NCBI GenBank assembly: GCA_035772405.1
Contig: JAYKKM010000181.1
Coordinates: 62,001-126,000 of the forward strand
Direction of reading: 5' to 3'
DNA: 64,000 bases
From: Chrysogorgia sp. JL179-B06
Taxonomy: Eukaryota > Cnidaria > Anthozoa > Scleralcyonacea > Chrysogorgiidae
Positions 1 through 12,200 of this stretch are shown here, one piece after another. Positions within the stretch are counted from its first letter, which is position 1. Every line of letters starts with the position of its first letter. The position numbers and the translations under genes were made by a program. The notes beneath the pieces are model-generated. The model had not been told where the DNA came from. It ran no database searches and worked only from the letters and a program-made list of their open reading frames with translations.

Positions 1-169
1 TACATTTAGAACCATTTGGACTGCGAAATCAGATTTTAAACATCGGAAACATATACTGAATCTGAACAATTCGTCTTTAAGACTGGAATGTAAGTCTCCC
101 CAAATAAATCTCCTAGGGATTGATAAAATTTCAATGCGAATTATCAAGAACAACCTCCCTGCAATCTTA

Positions 170-289
170 GGCCCAGGTCAAACGTCGAACTTTTCATGAG
201 TCGAACTCAATGCAAATGAACTTAAACAAAAGAGTTTCCTAATTTACATTGAGTTCGACTCATGAAAAGTTCGACGTTTGACCCGGGCC
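170..289. mobile_element. 120-bp MITE with TTA target duplication
   Basis: TTA at 167-169 and 290-292 flank ends GGCCCAGGTCAAACGTCGAA and its near complement; the arms pair over about 45 bp. A 3-bp TTA duplication with GGCC ends fits PIF/Harbinger-type MITEs. It interrupts older repeat DNA. Confidence 0.75.
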
Positions 290-349
290 TTACCGACAAT
301 TACTTCAATTATTAACGCCTCACTAGCGTTGCTACCAGTGTTATCTAAG

Positions 350-585
350 AAGCTTTGATATGTTGGGTAATTTTAAGTCAGCAGTTAAGACTTTTCTTTT
401 TTAAAATTAATAGTTTTTTGTTTGTTTTTTGTTCATAGTGGTAATATATGTAGTAGGCTTTATCTTATAATGAAACTGTAATAAGTTTTATAAGTAAATT
501 TAAGAATATATTGTTGTAAGAGCATTGAGACTATTGTATAATGCTCCTAATACGTCTATTATTATTATTATTATTAAAGTAAAAA
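350..585 (+). repeat. LINE-like 3' end with (ATT)n tail
   Basis: Ends GCTCCTAATACGTCTATTATT and then ATT repeats. The same terminal block (GAGCATTGAGACTATTG then GCTCCTAATACGTCT) recurs at 6425-6492 inside transposase intron 1. Shared ends with microsatellite tails are typical of LINE/SINE 3' ends. Confidence 0.55.
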
Positions 586-679
586 AAACAGAAACTACAC
601 TTCAATTCGTGAAGACGGCGCTAAACCAAATCATACCACATCTAGATTCGAAATAACGTTTATCCACAGAGCAAAGTGG

Positions 680-920
680 CAATAAAAGATATCACTCGAC
701 AGAAACATCGTTGATTGAAACTACTGATGCAATCTTAAATGCGATCGACAAAAAGAAAGTAACTGCCGTAGTCCTATATTGGACATGAATAAAGCATTCG
801 ACAGTCTAGACCATAACATCCTTATGCTAAAATTGTCGTCTGCCGCCCTAACTTGGTTACAAGTTACCTGTCGAATAGATACCTGCAAGCAGTTCGTATT
901 AACTCTTAACTCTCCGATAA
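680..920 (+). pseudogene. LINE reverse transcriptase fragment, frameshifted
   Basis: Two frames together give a recognisable non-LTR reverse transcriptase piece: STETSLIETTDAILNAID, then after a frame break DMNKAFDSLDHNILMLKL, the D-x3-AFD block of RT motif A. Stops and shifts show it is dead. The rest of the LINE is not in the neighbourhood. Confidence 0.65.
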
Positions 921-1481
921 ATTAGCATTGCATGGGACTTCAGACTTCAGGCTTTAGATTTAAGATTTTAGACTTCAGACAATTCAGACCAGCAATTTCG
1001 GAATTTGTGAAACCCTGTTGAAAGTAATTACTAATCAAGTCATCTCTATCCTGTCTTTGATCAATGCAGGTGTGTAAACTGGTGGAACACACATTGAGCG
1101 ACAATCAGACTTCAGAATTCAGACAAATTTCGTATGTGCTGTCTTTTTATTTTCCTTGTACGAATTATTTTTCGGTTTCGGTAAGTAAGCTTTATTCTTG
1201 CAATATAATATGTTGTTGGTTTGCAGTGAATGTATGCCATTGCACGAGCTATTATATAAATTTAGTGTAAATCACTATGGTATAGTGATTTACACTAATA
1301 GATGTATGTTATCATTTAATATAAGAATTAAAGACCATTATCAACATCATTTTGACTTATGGTTTTCAGTATCGAGAAGGTATTTGACTACTAGTTTTCA
1401 CCATGCATGAGAAGGCTCTGCACGAATATTATTTTCTCAAACTTTCTTTGTATATGAATTGTTTTTTCGAGCACATTGCCT

Positions 1482-2290
1482 TGCACGAATACACCCTACT
1501 GCACTCTACTGCACCCTAATACAGTTTACTGCACTCTACTGCAGTCTACTGCACCCTAATACACCCTACTGTACCCTAATACAGTCTACTGCACTCTACT
1601 GCACTCTACTGCACCCTAATACAGTCTATTGCACTCTACTGCACCCTAATACAGTCTACTGCACTCTACTGCAGTCTACTGCACCCTAATACACCCTACT
1701 GCACTCTACTGCACCCTAATACAGTCTACTGCACCCTACTGCACTCTACTGCACCCCAATACAGTCTACTGCACTCTACTGCACCCTACTGCACTCTACT
1801 GCACCCTAATACAGTCTATTGCACTCTACTGCACCCTAATACAGTCTACTGCACTCTACTGCAGTCTACTGCACCCTAATACACCCTACTGCACTCTACT
1901 GCACCCTAATACAGTCTACTGCACCCTACTGCACTCTACTGCACCCCAATACAGTCTACTGCACTCTACTGCACCCTAATACAGTCTACTGCACCCTACT
2001 GCACTCTACTGCACCCCAATACAGTCTACTGCACTCTACTGCACCCTACTGCACTCTACTGCACCCTAATACAGTCTACTGCACTCTACTGCACCCCAAT
2101 ACAGACTACTGCACTCTACTGCACCCTATTGCACTCTACTGCACTCTACTGCACTCTAATACAGTCTACTGCACTCTACTGCAGTCTACTTCAGTCTACT
2201 GCAGTCTACTGCAGTCTACTGCAGTCTACTGCAACTGCAGTCTACTGCACCCTACTGCACACTACTCCACCTTATTGCAGCGTATTTCAC
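1482..2290. repeat. Minisatellite of 10-bp units CTACTGCACT / CTAATACAGT
   Basis: About 80 copies of a 10-bp unit, in higher-order blocks such as CTACTGCACTCTACTGCACC followed by CTAATACAGT. All ORFs across it (TALYCTL-type) are repeat translations. Confidence 0.95.
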
Positions 2291-2292
2291 CA

Positions 2293-2520
2293 TACTATGA
2301 ATTTTGAAATGTGTTGTGAATTTTGAAATGTGTTGCGAATTTTGAAATGTGTTGCGAATTTTGAAATTATGTGTTGCGAATTTTGAAATTATGTGTTGCG
2401 AATTTTGAAATTATGTGTTGCGAATTTTGAAATGTGTTGCGAATTTTGAAATTATGTGTTGCGAATTTTGAAATTATGTGTTGCGAATTTTGAAATGTGT
2501 TGCGAATTTTGAATTGTGTT
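2293..2520. repeat. Tandem repeat GCGAATTTTGAAATTATGTGTT
   Basis: About ten units in 19- and 23-bp versions, with or without TTAT, directly after the previous minisatellite. Confidence 0.93.
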
Positions 2521-2524
2521 GACA

Positions 2525-3400
2525 CTTCTGGGCCACCGTACATATCTAATGAAAGCCTACAAAAATATTTTTGCAACTGATTGCTGAACAGCTTTACAGC
2601 TGTTAATTTGCACAGCTTGCATTTGGATTCACGAACTTCGATAAATATATTAGATATATACGAACTTCGATAAATATAATATATTTTGAACTATTAACCT
2701 CTTAACAACTCATGCTATACAGCAAACGAAAGCCTGAATAACATAGTCGATCATATTTGCAAAACTATCTTTGTATTAATTACTAACAGCTTTAAAAAAT
2801 AGGTACGCAACGCGTACATGTGTCTGCTTGCTTGGCTTGCACACAAAACGATGTAAATATATGTAACGGTCATGTAAACACAATTATAACAGAAACTGGC
2901 CCACTTAATGTGATGAAGATAAACGACTTAGTACAAAATGTACCTCAGTACAAGAATGGTTGCTATATGGTAGTATTAAGAGATTTGTATATGATACATA
3001 GAACATACTAGTCTATAAAGATATAATAGCCAGGTTTCATTGGATTCCATATTGATTTCTATGTATGGTTGCAGAGAGGTCAATGAAAAACACTGACAAA
3101 ATAATTTAATACTGTCATTACAAAATTGAAGTTAATGGCCATGACTATATGGTTTACTTATAAAAGAGTTCAATTGATTGTCCATCCCCCCATTCAATGT
3201 TGAACCTTTGCAAACTTTCACTCATGCATCGTTCTGGATGCAACATTGATCAGGGGGGTGGGGGCAGGTATTAAAAGAAGCAATTTGAACTTATATGCCG
3301 CGTTATGGTCATAGCGTAGCACTTTTGACCAGGATTGTAGCCCCATTACATTTTTCGTATACACAAAAGTTACAGTACCATGGAAGCAGAAATGAAGTGC
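2525..3400. other. Unassigned AT-rich spacer
   Basis: No supported gene, RNA or transposon end. Only short unsupported reading frames. Confidence 0.5.
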
Positions 3401-3405
3401 AAAAC

Positions 3406-3892
3406 TCTTTTTGTGTGTGTTACTGCTAAATCCAATCTTTGACGACACGAAAAATAACTCAGTACCTCCAGTAACTACCTTGATCAGTTTATGTAAAAGT
3501 AAAACACATTTTCTCTGCGTTTTTCACAACAGATATTTGACAATGCTCTTCTGTTATTGTTCCTCTAAAATGTCTTTCAGTTTGAAAATGTGTCAATGTG
3601 AATCTCGATGTTTTTTCCCAAATTATTCTTGATCAAAAAAGAAGTTGTGACCTTGCATTATTTACATTTGTTTGTGGGTTAATCTTTCCTATATTTCTTG
3701 CTTTTACTGGCTATTTCACCATTGAAATTACATACTGTGAACTAGCAATAAATCTAAACTTGAAATAGTGTGATATTATTTTAGTTTTTTGCCATAATGT
3801 TGTTTTTTACAACCTATATATCATCAAATTTAATTTCTTTATCGCACGGTCAACTAAAAAAGGACTAGGGCATACCTACATGTCAGCCTCCA
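3406..3892 (+). repeat. Direct duplication, copy 1
   Basis: About 485 bp, from CTTTTTGTGTGTGTTACTGC to CATGTCAGCCTCCATG, repeated at 5428-5914 with only scattered differences. The copies share no coding content. Confidence 0.85.
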
Positions 3893-3895
3893 TGA

Positions 3896-4846
3896 CAATC
3901 TCGTTCCCAGAGCCTCCGCCGCGCCACGCAAACGGAGGCTCTGGGATAATCCATCGCCAGAGGGCCGGAAAACAGGGCGTCGATTGAAAAGAGCATGCGC
4001 AGTAATAGACCGAGCGTAGTTTCTGGGACGTGAGAACTATCTGTGCTAATATCGAGTTCTTCGGCAAGAATCTTCCCTAGACACGTTATAATAACTCTCG
4101 AGGATCTCTTCAGATGGAAAAAATTGTTGTCTGGTGTTTAAATTAGCAACCAATTGGGATTTGGGACACAAAATAATATGATTTTAGAATTCATGTAACT
4201 CGCGAAGAAATCAAAAAGGTCGATAAACACTGCATTGTGTATTTATTAATAGGTGTTGGCTGATTGTTAAAACTTCAAACAATAAAAGACTTGACAGCAC
4301 AAAAATTAACGGTAACATCTTTTTATAAACGACCGTGACACACCTGACGCTATATACAAGTTTACGCGGCGTTCGTGAGGCGTGGGAAAATCTTCGATCA
4401 ATCTTTGTTTTGATTCTCGATGGCTTGTGTTCTCGTTTCTGTTCTGCAATATAAACACTACGTCAGATGATTTAGTTGGAGAAATCAAGATACTTTTTGG
4501 TCGCATTTTCTGAGCCAAGAATAACTGAGGCAATTTTTTGCACCATGGATGGATAACGCTCTGTATCTAACATAATGCGACTTGAGAGTCTTCTTTAACG
4601 TTAGACCAGGTGATCTTTCTTGCATTTCGCGTAGAATGTCAATCCATTTAAACGTGGACAAGTTTTTTGAGCTTTTCTGGAAACACGACACGACTAAAAG
4701 TTTGTCCGAAGATAACTTTTTTACCGTTATTAAGAGTTAATCTAATTAAAGGCAATCCTTAGTTAACCAATCAAAACACTTCCGGTGATGGATTATCCCA
4801 GAGCCTCCGTTTGCGTGGCGCGGCGGAGGCTCTGGGAACGAGATTG
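3896..4846. mobile_element. 951-bp inverted-repeat element with 9-bp target duplication
   Basis: CCTCCATGA at 3887-3895 and 4847-4855 flanks inverted ends of about 60 bp starting CAATCTCGTTCCCAGAGCCT. Each end is itself a hairpin: CCCAGAGCCTCCG and CGGAGGCTCTGGG around a 14-nt loop. A 9-bp duplication fits Mutator-like elements. The interior has no convincing gene, so it is non-autonomous. Confidence 0.82.
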
Positions 4847-5015
4847 CCTCCATGACTGGCTTCAAAATTCAACTCCGAGTTATCGTTCCAGTCTTTATAG
4901 AGTTTACTGCTTATGACCAGTGAACTCTATAAAGACTGGAACGCTAACTCCATTAACCCGGCCGTATGATTGGATGAAGCCAAAATTCCCGCCATGGGGG
5001 CTGACATGTAGGTAT
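4847..5015. repeat. Foldback sequence, ATACCTACATGTCAGCC arms
   Basis: TCCAGTCTTTATAGAGTTTACTG and CCAGTGAACTCTATAAAGAC face each other around CTTATGA. Outer parts (GGCTTCAAAATTC and GAAGCCAAAATTCCC, GGGGGCTGACATGTAGGTAT) pair as well. Related ends appear at 5935-5998 and 60536-61323. Confidence 0.6.
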
Positions 5016-5112
5016 AAAACACGCGTGTTGACCGCGTGTAGTGTACGAAACAGCCACTCGGCGACGTTGTAGGTATAAAACACGCGTGTTGATTTGCGTG
5101 TAGTGCACGAAA
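5016..5112 (+). repeat. Short tandem duplication, GTAGGTATAAAACACGCGTG
   Basis: Two units of about 58 bp (5008-5066 and 5068-5125) share GTAGGTATAAAACACGCGTG and CGTGTAGTG-ACGAAAC. Confidence 0.65.
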
Positions 5113-5427
5113 CGGCAGTGGCCAGGAAATAATCGTAGGAGCGGTAGGATTGCTGAACGGAAAATGTTCAACTTTTTTGGAGCTAGGCTGTTTCCCAGTT
5201 GCTTTTTAAAAGGGAAAAATGCGATACGTTGGTTGAGCTTTCTTTTCAAGAATTTCTAGCGATGGATGTGGCTTAACAAATAAAATATCCGTCAAACAAA
5301 AGGGAAATATGCACCGAAATTTGAAAAAATACAGGTTTCTCTTGATTTTCTTTGCTGTGTTTTGAACTTTTGAAGACTTTTATGACAATGATTTATTAAG
5401 ATAAATATCAAAACACAATTTAAGGTT

Positions 5428-5914
5428 ACTTTTTGTGTGTGTTACTGCTAAATCCAATCTTTGACGACACGAAAAATAACTCAGTACCTCCAGTAAACTA
5501 CCTCAGTTTATGTAAAAGTAAAACACATTTTCTCTGCGTTTTTCACAACAGATATTTGACAATGCTCTTCTGTTATTGTTCCTCTAAAATGTCTTTTAGT
5601 TTGAAAATGTGTCAATGTGAATCTCGATGTTTTTTTCCCAAATTATTCTTGATCAAAAATGAAGTTGTGACCTTGCATTGTTTACATTTGTTTGTTGGTT
5701 AATCTTTCCTGTATTTCTTGCTTTTACTGGCTATTTCACCATTGAAATTACATACTGTGAACTAGCAATAAATCTAAACTTGAAATAGTGTGATATTATT
5801 TTATTTTTTTGCCTTAATGTTGTTTTTTACAACCTATATTTCATCAAATATAATTTCTCTATAACACGGTCAACTAAAAAAGGACTAGGGCATACCTACA
5901 TGTCAGCCTCCATG
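5428..5914 (+). repeat. Direct duplication, copy 2
   Basis: Same as 3406-3892. This copy lacks the 951-bp insertion found at the end of copy 1, so it shows the empty site (CAGCCTCCATGGATGGCTTC). Confidence 0.85.
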
Positions 5915-6004
5915 GATGGCTTCAAAATTCAACCCCGAGTTATCGTTCCAGTCCTTATAGAGTTCACTGCTTATGACTGGGACCCAGTGAACGCTAACTC
6001 ACAC

Positions 6005-6221
6005 CAACATGTCCTCTCACTGGGTATCATGATAATCATCATATGTTCCAAGCGTTGAGTATGATGATTATCATGACCCTCAGTGCGCGTAGCCCATCAA
6101 CGGTCAAGGAGAATGAGCACAAACAAAAGCAATGGCGGATTCGGGAGAATGCTCTAGTGACGACGGTAAGCACTGCATTATTAATCTTACTTTGCATATG
6201 TAAATATGAATAATATTAGCA
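6005..6221 (+). repeat. Left terminal inverted repeat of the KDZ element, carries exon 1
   Basis: This 217-bp repeat is identical in reverse complement to 30612-30828. It begins CAACATGTCC. It contains a 17-bp inverted repeat TCATGATAATCATCATA (6027-6043, partner 6060-6076, 16-bp spacer), the start codon at 6132, the 34-nt first exon to 6165 and a GTAAGC splice donor. The transcription start must lie in or before it, so it probably acts as promoter as well as transposon end. No TATA box is evident. Confidence 0.85.
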
Positions 6222-9200
6222 TCTCATTGACATACTGTGGCAGAAGATACAAACAAATAATTTCTAAATATGCTTATGAGCATTGAACAGTTGTTTTAAC
6301 GCTGCTTTTAGTCCATATATCTTGTATTATTTTCCAGCATGTCACATGATGATGAAACTGTAGTCAGGTTTTATAATCACTAATGCTAATAAAAACTATG
6401 CCTACTTGCATATTGAATATATATATTGTTGTAGGAGCATTGAGACTATTGTTATAATGCTCCTAATACGTCTTTATTATTATTATTATTATATTAACTA
6501 TTAAGGTTTAAATTGTATTACTTTTAAGGAATTACTGTTTCAAGAGCTCGAAAGAAAAGAAAAAGTAAGGAAACATATGAAGATGTTTGCAAACGTGCAC
6601 AAGAACACCTAGCGTCACTTACGCCTTCTGCTCAAAGAAAGAAAAGCGTTTTCGTGTTTGACTACGATTGTGAAACAGGAAAGAAGAAAACACATTGTGC
6701 GTACAAACCAAGACGAAAGGCGACCACTGCACCCAAAACAAATGTTGGTATGTAAGAAAAGTCGGTCAGTTACGTCAATAAACGGTTTTAACAAATTGGT
6801 AATATTGATCATTATTTAAAATGTGACTATATACACTAATACAGGTACAGGTACCTGTAGATAGCCGGCAGCTGGCTATTTAGTCTCACTAAATGATTTA
6901 ATGTACAGTATGCACTACATTAAAATATGCACTAAAATACTACAGTAACCCTAAACCTAGAAGAAAACACACAGGAAACTCTCTTTAAATGGCAGCCAAC
7001 ATAACTACAGTGATAAAACGTGTTGTGCTGTGTAGGCTGTGTAGAAATACAAATAAAATATAAAAATGGTTGGTGTACTGCCGAAACAGCGTGCAAATCT
7101 GATGAAGGGCCTTCTGATGAAGGGCCTTCTGATGAAGGGCATTCTGATGAACTGAAGGGCCTTCTGATGGAGCTAGGCCTTTGCTCGAAACGTAAGACAA
7201 CTTAAATGGCAGTCCACCAACCTTTTTAGATATTTGATTTGTATAACTACAGTACTACATGTACATGTAATTCATATACTGTACAGTGTACTGGCTGCTG
7301 ACTATGTATAGTAGTCACTTCATTATTTTAAACACATTTAGACAGTACTATATAGTATAGACTACTGTAGACTAGATCATATAAAGAGGGTTTCTCCAAC
7401 AATAGTACATTGTATTACCATATACATGTACAACAAAAAAAGGTGCTTAGAGTGTATATTACCACAGGGAGCCCAACTCTGGCACTTGTGGTGTGTTTCT
7501 ATGTTTTATTCTATATTATGGAAATTCTGATGTTTTATTTAATGTAACATGAGACAGTGGCACTTACAATGTAAGTGGTGCTTATGTAAATTAAAACTTG
7601 AAACATCCCGCACATGAGTGTTGTGTCATCGTAGCTTTCAGTTCACCCATATTCATGTAGCAATAAGTGGCAGCTGTTTTGAGTTTCAAATTACTGCTCC
7701 TGCAATTTACGCAAGTGCCACATTCTCATCTAAAATTCAATAAAACATCAGAATTTCCATAATATAGAATAAAACAGAGAAACGCACCACAGGTGAGTTA
7801 GGCTCCCTGTGATATCACTGTATTGTTTCTGGTCCTTTAATTAGCACAAGATTCCACGACTGAACCAGATACACAAGATCAGTTCGATGACCTAGAGCTA
7901 CTATGTTCTGAAGATGACAAAACAGGTACTGTATACAGTACATATATAATATGAATAATACAGATAATGTATGATACAAAAGTGCTATGCTGCATAGACA
8001 GTGTTGAAATACAATTTGAAAAAGGATGGTACTGTATAATGCCAAAATAGTGGACATGAGGTTTAAGTTCCAAATCGAGAGAAGGTCTGAAACAACCTCC
8101 TACACACTATTCAGCAGTACAGTACACCAACCTTTTAAAGTTTGTGATTTATATGAGTAATGTTATCACTCCGCCTGCCCGTAGGGTAGCGCAGAGGTTT
8201 AAAATGGCCGCATCTGTTTTCGTCGTTGGTGTAAGAAACTGGCATGTGCACATGCACAATTTCCTTGTGAATTGTGTACATCAAGTGATATCAATAGACA
8301 TTCAGGGACTTTATAGTCTTGAGCAGTTCCATTAACCCCCATTTATTTTGCCACCTAGTGTATATTTCGTTGCCTGCGGCTGCAGGCGGAGTGAACGCCT
8401 GAGCAGGCGATCTTGTTGACTATATATATATATATATATACAGTGTGTACTTACAAAGTACAAAAAGAACTTCTAGTTCTATTTCTGATTTCCACTCTTC
8501 TATATTTTTATTAATTTTTTAGATGAATTTGAAGTTGTATGTCATCAGGCTCAGACTGAGATTGATGAATGGCAGGCAAAATACCAATCCAGTAGATCAG
8601 GTTCACAAAGAAAATGGGGGAAAAGGATGGCAAATGTTCAAGAAAGTTGGAATGAGTGTAGGCCAGTGTTACTAGAAATATTATTAGAACAATGCAGAAC
8701 TCCATATGATGATGAAATGTGCCAGAAATGTCAGCAAAACAAAGTTGTTATTAGGTGTAATCAATGCATCTATAACAAGCTATGTTATGTTTGTGACAAT
8801 GAGCTTCACACCATGTTTCCTCTTCATGATAGAGAAGCCTTTTTAAATGGATACATGAAACCCATATCTCCTACTATGGCTATTGATGGTGATGGTAAAT
8901 TAACAATTATTGGTATGTGACATTCAATAATACAGTAGTTTAAAAATAGTCCAATCAGTTATTATTTGTCCCTAAGACACCATTTCAACAATGCCAGTAC
9001 GAAATTAATGATATGAAACAGAGTTTGCTCTTCCATCCACACATGGCATGGAAATCATTTAAATATGGTATATATAAAATTAATATGGCACCCATATGGA
9101 TTAGTTTGAATAACTGTACTGTATGTTGTCATGTACAAGTACTGTAAACACCTGATTATGGTATCAAGTCAGATAATTTTTGCCTCACTTCATGTTAGAA

Positions 9201-12200
9201 GAGAAATCATGATCACTTTGTACTATTTAGTTCCAACTCATTTGTTAACTGTGCACTTCAAGCTGCCTTAATTCATACTGGCACTGTGTGGAATATTTTC
9301 AAACCAATTTATACCATTTCATACCATATACCTCCCTTACAGAAAAAGTTTATAGGCGCCTATAGGCAATGTTCGAATTGCCTATAGAAGCCTATTGGCA
9401 TCTATAGGCTAATAGGTTTCATCATAGGTCGCCTATAGAAAATGTTCGAATTGCCTATAGAAGCCTATAGGTTTCCTATAATTGGATCCTATAGGTTGCC
9501 TATAGACATGCCTATAGGCAAGCCTATAGACTTTTTTTGTTAGGGATTGTACCAGCATTGCATACTGTAAACAGGGTCTAAAACATTTTGTTATCGGTAT
9601 GAACTTATGGTATTTAGAAAAAATCATGAACTTTATGTATGTACACTGTAATAAGCTTTTTACACTGGTAATACTGTATTGTTTGGATTCTGAAGATTTA
9701 ACCATGCATCCTTTTTGTCTTGTTAGACCGTTGTTTTCCATATGTGAATATATTATGCCAAACCTGTAAATCTGGGGAACATCTACTTTATACAGCAAAA
9801 GATACCTTCTGTACTATTGTAACATTAAAAGGTACATGTACAAATAACTTTTTTAACAATTTTTCTTTTGCAATTTGTTTTTATCATGATAAAGTGTATT
9901 TTACTAATTATGGTCCAATTGTAACTGATTTATAGGCCGCTTTGATCTCAATGATTGTTCTATATATTGCTGCAAGTGCAACAATGACATACCAGCATGG
10001 TCTTTGTCAAATGTTCTTCAATTTGGTCTTTGGCCAGGAAGCATCACCAACACAAATACACTGTTTGATCAAGACCTGCTGATGCACTGGGATCTTATGC
10101 AGAAACAGATGCCTGGATCCTCAGAACGTGCATTTCTAAGCGCCTTAGCAGAATTCTCGAAGAGAAAAGGACGGGTAAGTATGAGTAAAAATCTTTAAAA
10201 AGAATCAAATTTGTAATTACTACTTGTGTTTATGGTGCAACCTCTTTCATAATGGTGGTGGCAACTTCATAATGGTGGCGACAAGACCTCTTTCATAAAA
10301 GAATATTTAAAGTTGCCGCCATCAATACTGTATATTATACATTCAAATTAGCCTTTCTGGCCTCGTTATAAAGCAAAAATTCATTGGAATTGCAGACACA
10401 CGAACAAGGTCAGAAAGGCTAATTTAAATGAATATAAAAGAATATTTAATTTGGGTGCCATTATCTATCTATCTATCTAAGTCGAGCGCACTCGCACAAT
10501 TAATTTAGGTGCCATTTTAATTTGGGTGCCATTATGAAAGAGGTCTATAGTTGTCAAAAACTGGTTTTCAACCATGTAAACCAACCACAGGGTGCGCATG
10601 CACCCGGGAGTAAGTGCTGAAGCGCATGCGTGTAACAGTCAATTACTGGTCCCACATGAGAGACGGTTATATTTGTTGTTTTGGGGATTGGGAACAATTT
10701 CCGTGGTTGGTTTGCATGGTTGAAGACCAGTTTTTGACAACTATTATACCTCATGGATGGGGAAAAGAAACTCTAGGGGTGGGGTGGGAGTAGTGGTTGA
10801 AAAGGCGAGCGAGGGGATTATTGCGGATTTGTATTTCTAGTACACTTTTATTCAATAACAGTACATTCATTGTCTCTTTTAATACATGTACATGTAGGTT
10901 GGGGTAATAAATTCAACTGCATTCAACCATTCTTTTAAAGAATGGAAGTTTTGCCAGTTTGAAATGGATTTGTTACAGAACAAAAACTGGATGGCATGTC
11001 CTCCCTGCTCAATCATGCAACATTCTGTACATGTTGATGGAAAACATGAAACTATACAGATACAAATCTGCAGGCCAGTATGTACAGTATTATTCTGAAG
11101 CCTAATTGTTCTTGCCTGTATAGTACCACTAAAAATACACATTGTAAAACTGTATATACTGTAGGTGCCATACACAAAACATGTGATGCTTTTTTCGCTT
11201 ACAGTACTGTATTTTTTACACCCTGCCAACCCCTTGTAACAGTTTTTATTACCTCCTCCCTCTCATATACCCTGTATGATGTGATGCTGGGACCAACCCC
11301 CCAAAAAGTGTCACATATTTTATAAATGACTGGCCACTATATCCACCTTTTACTTGAATGTACATTTACTGTACTACAATACAATACATGTCTATTGTGA
11401 CAAAATAATTTATTCAATCTACAAATTATTTTACACTCAATGACCAACGAGGTTAATTGAAATGTGCTTCAAATGTATTATTTAATAAAATAATGGCACT
11501 CTTCTTGACCAAGCAAAATGCGCGCAGTAATTTTGTAATGCATTTAACAAATATACTGTAATTGATGGCAGACAATTTTATTCAGCAAACCAATGCATCA
11601 ACATCATTGTTTTAAAATATACTTCGTAGCCTTAGCGACAAGTGCTCAAGTTCATTCTACGTTTACTCTGACAAAGGGCCTTTGCTCAAAACATTAGACA
11701 TTATTTTGGCAGTACACCAACCTTTTGCAGTATATTTATTTTCGATAATGCTGCTCAAATTTTCCATTTTAGAAGACATCGAGAATGCTATTACAAGGAA
11801 AACTTTGTTGCTTCCAATGCAAAAGTTGATGAACATTTAAAAAAGATCTATAAATTAAAAGGCAGTGTAAGTATGATTTTTAACATTAAAATTAATATCA
11901 GTAGCTACATGTAGTTTATTGGTAATATAGTATATATTTATACAAAATCTTTCCACTGCTTTTTGTTAGTTCAGTTTACTGTATTATACTTATCACTATT
12001 TTGCTGAATGGGATACCCCAACAGGCCCATTTGAAAATTACAGTAAGCCCATTTGATAGAGGTTGAATTCTGAGGGCCTATGATTTGAGGTTGTTATCCG
12101 AGATGATCGGAATGTCTTTCCATTTGCTGATATAATTGCAAGGCAGCACTTTCTCCTCAATTATTTTTAAGATCCTGGTGGTTTGACCCATGATTTGAAC

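Noticed and set aside
1459..2326. Frames with YCTL/TALY repeats
   Set aside because: Minisatellite translations with no independent coding support.
9433..9798. 121-codon minus-strand frame
   Set aside because: Runs through the CCTATAGG repeat and over transposase exon 5 on the other strand.
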